Origin: Euptelea pleiosperma
Lineage: Eukaryota > Streptophyta > Magnoliopsida > Ranunculales > Eupteleaceae
Direction of reading: 5' to 3'
DNA: 64,000 nt
NCBI GenBank assembly: GCA_035048495.1
Contig: CM068551.1
Coordinates: 21,516,248-21,580,247 of the forward strand
Part shown: positions 32,022 through 42,554 of the stretch, piece after piece
Position numbering within the stretch: position 1 is the stretch's first letter
How the letters are laid out: each line of letters opens with the position of its first letter
Position numbers and translations under genes: made by a program
The notes under the pieces: generated by a model
Told to the model about the DNA's origin: nothing
Seen by the model: the letters and a program-made list of their open reading frames with translations, nothing else
Databases searched by the model: none

Positions 32022-32769
32022 GAGTGGAAGTATCACAGCGTTCCGACAGATGCGTCCGGCACAATTAAAAGAACATATACCACGTGTCACACTCTTATTG
32101 GACGCTTACCTTATGGGTGTTTGGCCAGTCCGTCAGTAGACCTCTGCACCAAGGTTTAAAGGAGGCCGTTTTAACGGTTAAACGGACTGAGGGCGTTACC
32201 GTTTAAACCGTTTAAACGATTGAAACGACCAGGGGCAAAAAATGGGAAAAAATAGAATTTAACGGAAAAAAATGGCCTGAAATTCAAATTTTGAAATTTG
32301 AAAAAAAAATTAGAATTTAACAGAAATTAAACGGATTTAACAGCCGTTTTTTTCACAAAATTTTTCAGAATTAAACTGCTGTTAAAACAAAAAATGCCCT
32401 TTTTTTCAAAACCGATAAAATGTATTTAAATGGTTTTAACGGAAACGGGCTTGGGGAGTTACTGTTTAAACGGCCGTTTTTAAAACCATGCTCTAAACCA
32501 AAAATCATCCTGATTAGTGATTTCGATTGAAGTTATTTTCATTGGGTTGATTTTAGCGGTAAGAATTCGAACATTATTGAGCGTTACTTTGGTGCAAATA
32601 TCCAAAGGTTGTAAATCACTAATCAAGTTGAATTTTGGTTTATAGGTCCATCGAGGGACTGGCCAAACATCCATACGGTCAGCGTCCAATAATATCATAC
32701 CACCTCGCTTGTGTTTTTCATTGTGATAGAATCATCTGTCGGAACCTTGTTATATAAGTTTTTCTCGTG
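32022..32769. mobile_element. MUL-A MITE split by a hAT-1 element
   Basis: The left part up to 32149 includes GTTCCGACAGATGCGTCC and CCACGTGTCACACTC. The right part from 32491 includes AATCATCCTGATTAGTGATT, CATCCATACGGTCAGCG and CATCTGTCGGAACC, which mirrors the left module. The outer boundaries are approximate. Confidence 0.65.
32150..32490. mobile_element. hAT-1 MITE nested in MUL-A
   Basis: A 341-bp element from CAAGGTTTAAAGGAGGCCG to CGGCCGTTTTTAAAACCATG. The 8-bp flanks CTCTGCAC and CTCTAAAC match at six of eight positions. Orientation is opposite to the copy at 8780-9131. Confidence 0.8.
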
Positions 32770-32833
32770 GCGTTTTCACTTTCCTGAGGGAGGTACTTAG
32801 AATCTGACACGCACATGCGAGTAGGTAAAAGGA

Positions 32834-33242
32834 GAGAAAAACTTGTGTCACAAGATGTTGTGAGGGAAGCCGGTCACAGCATTAAATACGAGCCATGTGG
32901 CATACTATTAGAGGACGATTACCGTATGGATGTTTGGCCAGTCCCTCGGTGGAGCGTTCACAAAAAATCAGATTGATTAGTGATTTTTAACTAATTCGAT
33001 TGAAGTTATTTTCATGGGTTGATTTTATCGGTAGAAATCTGAGCATTACTGAGCGTTATTTGGGTGCAAAAATCCAAATTAAGGCTGTAAATCACTAATC
33101 AGGTTTTTTTTGGGGTTTGTAGGTCCACTGAGGGACTGGCCAAACATCCATATGGTCAGCGCCCTCTGATCATATGCCACATGGCTCATATTAGTGCTGT
33201 GACAGGCTTCAGTCACAACATCTTGTGACACAAGTTTTAATC
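32834..33242. mobile_element. MUL-A MITE with near-perfect 9-bp duplication
   Basis: A 409-bp element from GAGAAAAACTTGTGTCACAA to TTGTGACACAAGTTTTAATC. Flanks GTAAAAGGA and GTAAAAGGG differ at one base. The terminal modules at both ends read TGTCACAAGATGTTGTGA or its mirror. Confidence 0.85.
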
Positions 33243-33266
33243 GTAAAAGGGCTGTGGTACTGTTAC

Positions 33267-33617
33267 GAGTAAAACTTCTGTCACAAGATGTTGTGACAGA
33301 AGCCGGTCACAACCCACAATATGAGCCACGTGTCACAATATTATAGGGCACTGACCATATGGATGTTTAGCCAGTACCTCGGAGCACCTAAAACAAAAAA
33401 TCAGCTAGTTTAGTGATTCTTAAGCGGGTTTATTTTACCCGTACAAATTTAAGCATTATTTGGGTGCAAAGATACAAAGGTTGTAAATCACTAATCGGGT
33501 TAGTTTTGGCGGTCTGCATGTCCACGGAGGGACTGGCCAAACAACCATACAGTATGCACCCTCTAATAGTGTGCCACGTGGCTCTTATTGTGGGTTGTGA
33601 CCGCCTAGTTTTACCCC
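33267..33617. mobile_element. MUL-A MITE with perfect terminal hairpin
   Basis: Starts GAGTAAAACTTCTGTCACAA. The left terminal module is the arm CTTCTGTCACAA, the loop GATG and the exact complement of the arm. The right end is worn (GACCGCCTAGTTTTACCCC). Flanks TACTGTTAC (33258-33266) and TACTCTTAC (33618-33626) are a 9-bp duplication with one mismatch. Confidence 0.8.
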
Positions 33618-33749
33618 TACTCTTACCATTATCCCCGGTGACTGTCATCCCACCGTTATCGTCTTTAGCTCCAGACTGCCCATGATCCTCTGGATGCACA
33701 CTAATCAAATCTCGAGACCACCATCGGTCTAGATTTAGGACGACGATAG

Positions 33750-34309
33750 TGAGAAAAACTTCTATCACAGAGTTCTGACAGATGCTTCTGTCACAATGCT
33801 TTAGGACATGTGGCACACTCTTAGTGGACTCCTACTGTATGGATTACAGCCTTTGGATATTTGCACCCAAATAATTCTGGAATTTTTTACGGTTAAACTC
33901 AACCCAAGAAAGTTACATCAATTGAAACGTTTAAAAATCACTAATCAGATTGATTTTTGATTTAGCGGTCCACCGAGGGACTGGCCAAACATCAATACGG
34001 TCATCATCCACTAATAATGTACCACGTGTCCTGCGTTTTGTATTGTGACAGAAGGAATTGTAAATCTTCCATCACAAGAAATTGTAAATCAACGCTGTGA
34101 TAGTGTGATAGAAGTTGAGTAAAACTTCCATCACAAGAAATTGTAAATCACACAATCACAAGCCAATGAGTTCTCGGCACGTACAAAAGTGCTTTTGCAA
34201 CGTCCCCTTGCTTTTTGCTTTTAGGTGTACGTGCGGAGAACTCATTGGCTGTGATTGTGTGATTTGCAATCCGATTGTGACAGAAGTTTTACTGATAGAA
34301 GTTTTACTC
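33750..34309. mobile_element. MUL-A MITE hosting a smaller element
   Basis: Starts TGAGAAAAACTTCTATCACA and ends GAAGTTTTACTC. It is flanked by perfect 9-bp copies of CGACGATAG (33741-33749 and 34310-34318). The core carries GACATGTGGCACACTCTTAG and its mirror. The right end was later split by the element at 34117-34294. Confidence 0.85.
34117..34294. mobile_element. 178-bp MUL-type foldback, nested
   Basis: Begins GAGTAAAACTTCCATCACAA and ends GTGACAGAAGTTTTACTG, flanked by perfect 9-bp copies of ATAGAAGTT (34108-34116 and 34295-34303). The arms are about 70-75 bases with few mismatches (AATCACACAATCACAAGCC, AATGAGTTCTC, GCACGTACA) and the loop is about 30 bases. It lacks the usual MUL-A core. 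Confidence 0.88.
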
Positions 34310-34318
34310 CGACGATAG

Positions 34319-34708
34319 TCACGTGTACGGAATCACAAGGGGAATCATCACCTATTTACACGTTCCCTTGTTTCAATTGTTATCGGCAACTTGTACGATA
34401 AAATAATCATTAAAATATTAATTATTGTACCAACATTATAAAATACTAATTAAAATATTTCCCAATTCTTAGTGATCCATACGGTAAAAACAATTAAAAT
34501 ATGAAAATGATAGAATCATTTAGAGATGATGCCCTCCCTAGGTCCATACCGTTGGATGGTATTTGAGAACGGCCTGTACCTGGGGACGATCTAGACAATG
34601 GGGGCGTATGCCGCGTATGTGGGATACTCAACCGACGGGTCTACCGTATCTACGGCAGAAATGGCTAACGTTTTAAGTGGTCCATTACAACGTTATAACA
34701 GATACTGC
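34319..34708. other. Spacer, nothing recognised
   Basis: No gene, terminus or RNA recognised. Confidence 0.35.
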
Positions 34709-35024
34709 GAGTAGAACTTTGATGAGGGATCACAGTATGAGCCACGTGGCATTTTGTTAGAAATAGTTGATGATATGGGTGTTTGGCCCAACTTTAGCTG
34801 GATAACCTAATTAGTAATTTGTAAGCGTTGGATTGAAGTCGTTTTCATGGGTTGAGTTTTAACCGTGAAATTCCAGCATTAATCGGGGGTATAAAGGTCC
34901 AAAGGTTTGAAATCACTAATCAGGCTGATGTTCGGTAAGTAGGTCCACCTAGAAATGGGCCAACGGGTCAGTGATCTTTAAAAGTCTTACACGCCACTGA
35001 CGTCCGTCATCAAAGTTTTACTTC
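34709..35024. mobile_element. MUL-A MITE
   Basis: From GAGTAGAACTTTGATGAGGG to CGTCATCAAAGTTTTAC. The core includes CAGTATGAGCCACGTGGC and AATCACTAATCAGGCTGATG. The right boundary is approximate and the target duplication unclear. Confidence 0.65.
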
Positions 35025-36721
35025 TTTTTCCAAAACAATGGCTAACGCTAAGGCCATTTTCTCGGTTTTGGGCCTTATTTCCCAAATAATGTGACGGGTT
35101 GGGGCATTACTGTTACAATAGCCGTTACAACATTTTTTAGAGGGCTGGGATATTGGCACCCATGTTTTCACTCAGTAAACCCATTCGCTTAGAAAACCCA
35201 CTTAAAATCCTTCTCTATCTCTTCATACCCATATAGGTGTTATGAGTGAAAAAAGAGTGACATTTTTTTTGATTAAGTAGATTTCTTTTAGCAATAACAT
35301 GGGTGCCAATATCCCGGTCCTTTTTAAATCATGAATAGGGCTACTTGCATTGGAGACGGATCTAGTAGTGGATCCCAATACTTAACCTCATGTGATTAGA
35401 TGATTTTAACATAAAAAATGCAATAGATCAGGTAGTCGTATTCAATCAGATCCTTGGACTTAAGGATTACTTTCAGCTTTAATTTATAAAAATGACTAAT
35501 ACACCCTTGGATAATTACCTTTGGGACCCCCTCTTCTGAACCCTCTCAAGAGTCGTGCGGTCGGTCGCCGATTCCAAGAATCCAATGGTGATTGATCTCG
35601 ATGAGCTAGCTTTCACTTTTTGCCAGCACTCAACCACTGATTCGTGAAATCCATAGCCAAGCACACATCTCCTTAAGAGGGGTCAGAAAAAAAGGGGGTC
35701 CCCATAGCCCGAGCCTTTTTTCATACTCTTGTTAAAACTTGAAAAATTAGCTTAATTAAAAACATAAATAAAAATAAAAACTAAGAATTCTATCAGTTAA
35801 TATACCAAAATATGTGGACATTTAGCGCACCGTTAGTGATGATGATCATCATGGCAAAGACAACAACACAATGTATGGTCAGATTGTTCAACATGATCTC
35901 CATATGGGCCCCGACCACTAGGTGTACCGTGTACGAATTGGGTGTAGCTCTAGACAAACTCTAATTATTATTTCTCTTGCTTTTATACTTCTTACAAAAA
36001 TCTATTGCGGCAAAACGCCTTTATTTTTTGAAGAAGTCTTTGTTCAAATTAAAATAATGCCGAATAGCAGTTGTTATTACGGATAAACATTTTTTTTTTT
36101 TTTTTTGTAGAAATCTTGCATTAGTAAGATGATGTCGCTCTTAGTCGGAAAACATGTTATTTTCTTTAAAATTATAACGAATTTATCTTTTTTTTTTGAT
36201 AAAATAACGAATCTATCATGATAAACATGACAAAATAAACCTTTTTAATCGACGAGATCATAAGCGTGACGTCGTTTTGTTGTCGAAAAACCTTTTTTCT
36301 TTTTTACTTAAAGAAACCTTTTTATTATTTTAATTATAATGAAATTAATCTATTTATTATTAATCACTTATATCTAAAATCCCTCTATTTTTCATCTATA
36401 AAAACAGTTCACAACATCGTCATTACACAAGGGCAAATTAGTACTTATGTACTTATTCTAAGGCTAATATAGTCAGATAAAATTAAGGGTATTTTTGTAA
36501 ATTAATCGCTGCTCTAGTCGATCCACTAATAATCCAACAACCCCTGGCACAAGAGCATAGAAAAATAGGAAAAGAAAGAATCTTATGTTTTAGGGAAAAA
36601 ATATTCCACGCTCACCGTACATCTTCATTTTGGTGGCCCCTACCACGATACCGGACCGGACAAGATCTTCTTTTTCAAATGGGGTCCACCGAGTAATGGC
36701 CCTTGCTCACTCAGATGAATT
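35025..36721. other. AT-rich spacer with repeat scraps
   Basis: Fragments only: GAATCCAATGGTGATTGAT repeat at about 35540-35720, and GATCTCCATATGGGCCCCGACCACT (partner of 13077-13375) at about 35830-35935. Long A/T runs occur near 36080-36360. No gene is supported. Confidence 0.45.
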
Positions 36722-37112
36722 GGATTTTTGCTGACCGACGTCCGTTATCAACCTTGATGACGTACCACATATGAGCCACGTGGAATACTTTTAAACTACG
36801 GACCATATAGATGTTTGGCCTATCCCTAGGTAGACCTACATACGAAAAAAATCATCCTGAATAGGGATTTCCAAGCATTCGATTAGAGTCATTTTCATGG
36901 GATGACGTTTAACCGTGGAATTTGAGCATTATTTTGGGTACGAAGATCCGAAGGTTTGAAATCCTCAATCAGGTTGAGTTTTAGTATAGAGGTCCATATG
37001 GGGATGGTCCAAACATCCATTCAGGAAGTGATCTCTAAGAGTGTGCCACATGGCTCATACAGTGGTCCGTTATTAACGTTGATGACGGATCCGTCAGCAA
37101 AGTTCTACTCCA
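36722..37112. mobile_element. MUL-A MITE
   Basis: The left end is worn (GCTGACCGACGTCCGTTATC) and mirrors the right end GATGACGGATCCGTCAGCAA followed by AGTTCTACTCC. Core blocks CATATGAGCCACGTGG and AGTGTGCCACATGGCTCATA are present. Confidence 0.7.
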
Positions 37113-37430
37113 TTAATTGGCCCAATTAGTCAAAGAGTCGCCAGAAAAATTGAATTTCCGAGCCCAAAATAGAAAATTCCACTAATCGAGAAAAAGAAAA
37201 GGACACGTATACTAAGGTCCACAAAGATGTGTAGACCTTAAGGCAAATACGTTGCATTATAAGTTCTCGAGATACGTGTTTTAGCAATACGGTCCTACTC
37301 CTACTACCTACTACATTTAACGGAGCTCATCTAAAGACTACACCTCCTATGGTGGACCTCAGGTCTACGTTAAGACAGCTCAAATATAAACACGTTTACT
37401 TTTCGGAATAAAAATGGAAATCCCTTATCT
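37113..37430. other. Spacer, nothing recognised
   Basis: No feature supported. Confidence 0.35.
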
Positions 37431-37439
37431 TTTTATTTT

Positions 37440-37834
37440 GGGTCGTGCTCCGTTGACAGATCTAAAATGACAGACAAAATGACAGGGACACAATATAAGA
37501 CACGTAGCACACTGTTACAGGACTCTGACAGTATGGATGTTTGTCCTATCCCATGGTGGACCTAACCAAAAATCAGCCAGATTAGTGATTTATAAGCTTT
37601 GGATTGGACTTATTTTAATGGACTGATCTCAACTGTGTGAATTTGAGCAGTATTTGAGGTTCAAAGATGCAACACTTATAAATCACTAATCAGGCTGATT
37701 TTTGGTTTGTAGGTCCATAATGGGATATGAAAAACATCCGTACGGTCAAAGACCTGTAACAGTGTGACACCTGGCTTATATTGTGTCCCTGTCATTTTAC
37801 CTGTCATTTTTTATCTGTCAACGGAGCCTTACCC
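37440..37834. mobile_element. MUL-B MITE with perfect 9-bp duplication
   Basis: A 395-bp element from GGGTCGTGCTCCGTTGACAG to CTGTCAACGGAGCCTTACCC. It is flanked by TTTTATTTT on both sides (37431-37439 and 37835-37843). The end module contains AAAATGACAG twice on each side. The core matches MUL-A (AATCAGCCAGATTAGTGATT). Confidence 0.88.
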
Positions 37835-37844
37835 TTTTATTTTA

Positions 37845-38250
37845 GTGTCGTGATGTAACAAGGTATACCTGAGATCTTTTCATTTGCGGAAGCGGCATTT
37901 TTGGTAGTCACCACTGCCATCTGGGCCCACTGACCGGATGGATGTTTAGCCCACCCTTTAATAGATATTCATACAAAAAATCAGCTTGTTTAATAATTTT
38001 TATCCGTTGGTTTTAGTACTCAAAAAATGGTTGTATTCAACGGCTATAAGAACGCCTTAAATGGTGCTAAAAAGTGTTAAAATCTAATGGTTATAAATTA
38101 CCAATCAAGGTGAGTTTTGGTATGTATATCCACCAAGGAGTGGGGGATAAACATCCAAGCGGTCAGTGGGCCCATATGGCAGCCGTGACTACCAAAAATG
38201 CCGCTTCCACAAATGAACAGTTTCAGGCATACCTTGTTACATCTTTTTCC
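37845..38250. mobile_element. MUL-Z MITE just upstream of the GME promoter
   Basis: A 406-bp element from GTGTCGTGATGTAACAAGG to CCTTGTTACATCTTTTTCC, flanked by perfect 9-bp copies of TTTATTTTA (37836-37844 and 38251-38259). Its left duplication overlaps the right duplication of the MUL-B element at 37440-37834, so both used the same AT-rich site one base apart. Confidence 0.88.
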
Positions 38251-38289
38251 TTTATTTTATTTTGTTAAACAAGGAGATTCTTTATCGCT

Positions 38290-38297
38290 CTATATAT
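38290..38297 (+). promoter_or_regulatory. TATA box of GME
   Basis: CTATATAT lies about 110 bases upstream of the GTAAGA splice donor of the leader exon and 31 bases downstream of the MUL-Z target duplication. A transcription start near 38320-38330 is inferred from spacing. Confidence 0.6.
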
Positions 38298-38324
38298 CAG
38301 GAAGAGCGTTAGAGCTGAGATCCA

Positions 38325-39512
38325 TTCAACTTTGTCCAATCGATAAAGCTTCTGTTCTTCTCTTCTCTAACTTGGTTTAAGTTACCAGGTTCAAGTTCGA
38401 GCTTCTACAGGTAAGAAGGGAAAAAAAACTGACTTCTGTTCTTGTTTGGATTTCGTTTTGTTTACTCTGTTTCTGTGATTTCAATGGTGATTTGAGTGGT
38501 TTGATGGAGGATTGGTTTGTGGGGCTATTTTAATCTGCAAATGGTGTGATTTTGATTGGTGGGTTTTGTTCCTTTTTGTTGATGGGTGTTGAGATATAAC
38601 ATTCATGAATGCTCTGTTTCTCTTTCGTAGTTTCTCTCACTTCTGTAGAGATTTCTTTGATCTGGTGATTTGGATTTGTCCTTTTTTCCTACAATTTGAT
38701 GTTTATAGTAGAAATTAATACTTTTTATACATGGGTTCATTGATTTATTGTGGCTATTTTTTTATTTTTCATTTTCTGATCACTTGCTTTACTCTGCTAA
38801 CTCTATGAGTTACCCACTCAGTTACTTCTGTTGATTTTCGCTCATGTTTGGGTTTCGTGGAATGGAAACAGGATCATATGCATCTGGGTTTTTTGTTGTT
38901 TTGTTCTTATTTTCCAAGGATCTCTGTTTTTATTGGATTAGTAGTGTTTGGTTATGTTTCGATATTGGGTTTCGGATTAGAAATGGATGGGTAGGGTTTT
39001 CTTTGGGTTTTATTTGTTTATTTAGAGGGATAGCTTTTCTCTGGTTTAAGTTTCCTATGTTTTATGGGTTTTCTACTACCTGATCTGGGGTTATTTTGCA
39101 GTTTTAAGTCTAGTAATTTTCCCTCCATTAGCCTGCTTGGTATTCTGTCTGTAGTTTGCAGGAAAATGTTTGTAGCCAAATATTTGGTAATCAAACGTTT
39201 GCAATGGAAAACATTTGTTTGGAAAATATTCGTCTGGTTAGGGAGGAGACAGCTGTTGGAGGAGACCAAGGGGGGATGGGAGTCATTTGCCTATTGTTTG
39301 CAGATGTTTGCACACACTTTTTGCCTGCAAACATTAGACCACTTTTCGGCAAAAAATAATCGGGTCTAATGCAAATATTTGTTGGATGTTGCGCCACCAA
39401 GCACACACAAATGCCGCAAACGTTTGTAGTGATACCAAGCAAGGCTGCTGTAGAACAGTAATTGCATGCTTGCAACACTTTCATGCTTCTCTGAATTATT
39501 CGAGTGTTGCAG
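38325..39512 (+). promoter_or_regulatory. GME leader exon and 1.1-kb leader intron
   Basis: The untranslated exon runs from about 38325 to 38410 (TTCTACAG|GTAAGAAGG). The intron is 38411-39512 and ends TGTTGCAG one base before the start codon. It is T-rich, as are many plant leader intron sequences. The stretch 39165-39440, with AAATATTTG and CAAACGTTTGCA motifs in both orientations, looks like an inserted foldback. The model is inferred from splice signals. Confidence 0.6.
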
Positions 39513-39513
39513 A

Positions 39514-41354
39514 ATGGGGAGTACCGGTGGGACTAAGTACGGGGAGTACACTTATACGAATTTGGAGAGGGAGCTTTACTGGCCTTCCGAGAAGCTCCGA
39601 ATTTCCATCACTGGGGCTGGTGGGTTCATCGCCTCGCACATTGCTCGCCGATTGAAGAGTGAGGGACACTACATCATTGCCTCTGACTGGAAGAAGAATG
39701 AGCACATGACGGAGGACATGTTCTGTCATGAGTTTCACCTAGTTGATCTCAGGGTAATGGATAACTGCCTGAAGGTCACCTCTGGGGTCGACCATGTGTT
39801 TAACCTCGCTGCTGATATGGGAGGAATGGGGTTCATCCAATCCAACCATTCGGTCATCATGTATAACAACACAATGATCAGCTTCAACATGCTCGAGGCT
39901 GCCAGGATTAATGGTGTGAAGAGGTTTGTCATCCTGTGTGTATATCTTTGTTCTAGTATTATCAAATTTGGTTGCCCATTTGATTTGAGAATTAGGTTCT
40001 TGAATTGCAGATTTAGGGTTTGTATAGTTTTAGTTTCATTGTCTTGGTATATTCTCTAAAAGAAATTGTCTTCCCCCAAAAGAAAAACTGGGTTTTGGAG
40101 AAATTTTCTAGTATTTGATATCCTATTTCATGGCATCCAGTTAGTGCTCCTGGTGGATAGTTAGTTTTGATATGTGACTTACTAGTCCTGGTATGCAGGT
40201 TCTTCTATGCTTCTAGTGCTTGCATCTATCCTGAATTTAAGCAATTGGAGACTAATGTCAGCTTGAAGGAGGCCGATGCTTGGCCTGCTGAGGTTTGTTG
40301 CTCTTAAGTAATCAAGAACCCTTTAGATCTGCTTGTATTGAATTGGATTCTTTGACCTAATCTATGGTTATTTTGCTTTTTTTTTTGTAGCCTCAAGATG
40401 CTTATGGCTTGGAGAAGCTTGCGACGGAGGAGTTGTGCAAGCACTACACCAAGGACTTTGGGATTGAGTGTCGTATCGGACGGTTCCACAATATTTATGG
40501 CCCCTTCGGAACATGGAAAGGTAAGCCATGAGTTGTAGTAAGTGGTATTCTTTTACATATTTGGAGGTTTTTTCCCTCTCGGCCTCTATTAATATATGCT
40601 GCTTCTCATTTATTCATTTTAGGTGGGAGGGAGAAGGCTCCTGCTGCTTTTTGTAGAAAGACCCTTACATCCACTGATAAGTTTGAGATGTGGGGAGATG
40701 GACTACAGACACGATCCTTCACATTCATTGATGAATGTGTAGAAGGTGTCCTAAGGTAATCATTCATGAACAAGTAGTAGTTCATATCACTGACAAATCA
40801 TCATAAAAATTGAAATTTGAAAAGTGGGCACCCTCATTGATTTACTGCTTGGGATCAATTTTTTTTTTTGTTTTGTTTAGATTGACAAAGTCAGATTTCC
40901 GGGAGCCAGTGAACATTGGAAGTGATGAGATGGTTAGCATGAACGAGATGGCTGAGATTGTGCTCAGTTTTGAGAACAAGAATCTCCCCATCCATCACAT
41001 TCCTGGCCCAGAGGGTGTGCGAGGTCGCAACTCGGACAACACTCTAATCAAAGAGAAGCTCGGTTGGGCCCCGACTATGAGATTGAAGGTAGCTGCAATG
41101 AGTAATTTGGTTTTCCTGTTTAGTGATTCAACTTGCTTTTAAGTTTTAACAACTAGACAACTTACTTATCTGGGTATTCCTTTCTGTTAATTTTTTAGGA
41201 TGGGCTGAGGTTCACATACTTCTGGATCAAGGAACAGATAGAGAAAGAAAAGGTTCAAGGCATTGATCTCTCAGTTTATGGGTCATCCAAAGTTGTGGGG
41301 ACACAGGCACCTGTTCAACTAGGCTCGCTTCGTGCAGCTGATGGCAAAGAATGA
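39514..41354 (+). CDS. GME: GDP-mannose 3,5-epimerase
   Basis: Converts GDP-D-mannose to GDP-L-galactose (and GDP-L-gulose), feeding ascorbate synthesis and L-galactose supply for cell-wall polysaccharides; cytosolic. Coding exons: 39514-39923, 40199-40292, 40391-40520, 40623-40755, 40881-41088 and 41199-41354; all are GT-AG and in frame, giving 376 aa against 377 in Arabidopsis. It is an extended short-chain dehydrogenase/reductase fold: NAD-binding ITGAGGFIASH (32-42), Cys145 in SSACIYPEF, Tyr173 and Lys177 in DAYGLEKLA, and Lys216 in KGGREKAPAAF. The C-terminus ends GSLRAADGKE. The one-residue difference is a single Thr in QLETNVSLK, where Arabidopsis has two, shifting later numbering by one. 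The start is fixed by the typical MGSTGGT N-terminus and the upstream acceptor. Nothing suggests damage. A leader intron and TATA box lie upstream (38290-39512). Confidence 0.96.
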
Positions 41355-41440
41355 AGTTATTGATGCCAAGCATTACTCCGAAGGCCAATTCTTAGGATCA
41401 ATACCACCATATTGTGTTGGAGGAAGATTTGGGTATGAGA

Positions 41441-41573
41441 CAGTAACTCAGATTGCAAGCTACTATGTGGGTTTCCTGTTATTACTATTTTTAATGTATT
41501 GAAGGGATGCTTTTTTACTCCCTGTGAGTATGAACCAGTAACTCAGATTGCAAGCTACTATGTGGGTTTCCTG
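41441..41573 (+). repeat. 38-bp direct repeat in the GME 3' region
   Basis: CAGTAACTCAGATTGCAAGC plus the next 18 bases occur identically at 41441-41478 and 41536-41573, 95 bases apart, about 85 bases after the GME stop codon. The repeats are probably in the 3' untranslated region. Confidence 0.85.
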
Positions 41574-41599
41574 CACACTCGGCATACAAAATGTATGCT

Positions 41600-41820
41600 C
41601 AACACTTGATAAGTGCTACATGGAACACTCTTTTGGATCTAGTGACCCTATGAATGTTTAGTTTAGCCCATCCATTGGTGGACCTACACACCAAAAATCA
41701 GCCTGATGCCATCAGATTTTTTCTTCATTGCTAGGCTGCTTTAACATTTCTAAGCCATTGATGGAAAATGCTCAAATCCAATGGCTAGAAATCACCAATC
41801 AGATTGATTTTTGGTGTGTA
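41600..41820. repeat. MITE half related to MUL core
   Basis: TGCTACATGGAACACTC, GACCTACACACCAAAAATCA and AATCACCAATCAGATTGATT are present. The right half is cut off by the next element. Confidence 0.5.
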
Positions 41821-42227
41821 TTGTTGGGAAGAAAGAACAATAAATGAGTAATAAAACAAAGATGCAAACAAACCACAACACAGCAATTTACGTGGTTCCC
41901 TCTAGATTGAGGTACATCCACGGATCCACACCGATTCCACTATGCTCTAGGGCAAAAAGAATACACACAGTACAAGACTGAGGTGCTTGTCTCTCACCGA
42001 CAGGGGTATATATAACCCCAAGATGAAATTAAGGTTTCCAAGATAAAATTAAGGTTTCCGTATATTTATGTGAGAATTACAGAAAAGCCCCCAAGAAAAA
42101 AGTCCTCTCAAATGAGAATCGTGCCTTCATGTACAAGGTCAGTGGGGTGTATGGTGATGTGGGCATATTAGATTTTTCCGATACATTGTTGGGCTTAAAA
42201 ACATTATAAGGGATCTACCACAGGAAC
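41820..42227. repeat. LTR-like fragment
   Basis: Starts TGTTGGGAAGAAAGAACAAT and includes CAATTTACGTGGTTCCCTC, TCTCTCACCGACAGGGG and GTATATATAACCCC, a layout common in plant LTR or SINE-like retroelement ends. It ends near ATCTACCACA. No partner LTR or coding part is seen, so this is tentative. Confidence 0.35.
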
Positions 42228-42440
42228 AATTTTTTTTTTTTATAAGTCAAAGATATATTAAGAGAAAAAGAGATCGAGAAGATCTCACAGAACGGCAAAA
42301 TACTAGAGATATGCTACCCCAACTAAAAAGAAATGCCTTGATATTCAAAATGACCTCTCAAGGAGAATTTTCCTTTCCACGGGATGTTCTCTTGTTCCTA
42401 TCAATCCACACACTCTGCGTGATTGCTAACAAATTATAAT
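42228..42440 (-). mobile_element. 5'-truncated LINE 3' end
   Basis: On the minus strand the sequence reads SVWIDRNKR-like residues (the W-x-x-x-N end motif of plant LINE reverse transcriptases), then AGTTGGGGTAGCATATCTC and a terminal poly(A) seen as T12-14 at 42228. The same 3' sequence, including CCCCAACTAAAAAGAAA, recurs at 63690-64000. Confidence 0.65.
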
Positions 42441-42554
42441 TATGTATGAACTAATGAGAGAGAAGATCAATCTCCTTTGCACTTATTTATGATCGAAAAA
42501 ATAATGAAATATATACATTCAAAGGATGTTTATTCATATTTATTTGGTGATCTT

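Noticed and set aside
39018..39484. Overlapping open frames on both strands upstream of GME
   Set aside because: They lie in the GME leader intron and around a foldback-like insertion; no protein family recognised.
41820..42227. Complete solo LTR
   Set aside because: The start and several motifs fit, but no target duplication or second copy was found, so it is kept only as a low-confidence fragment.
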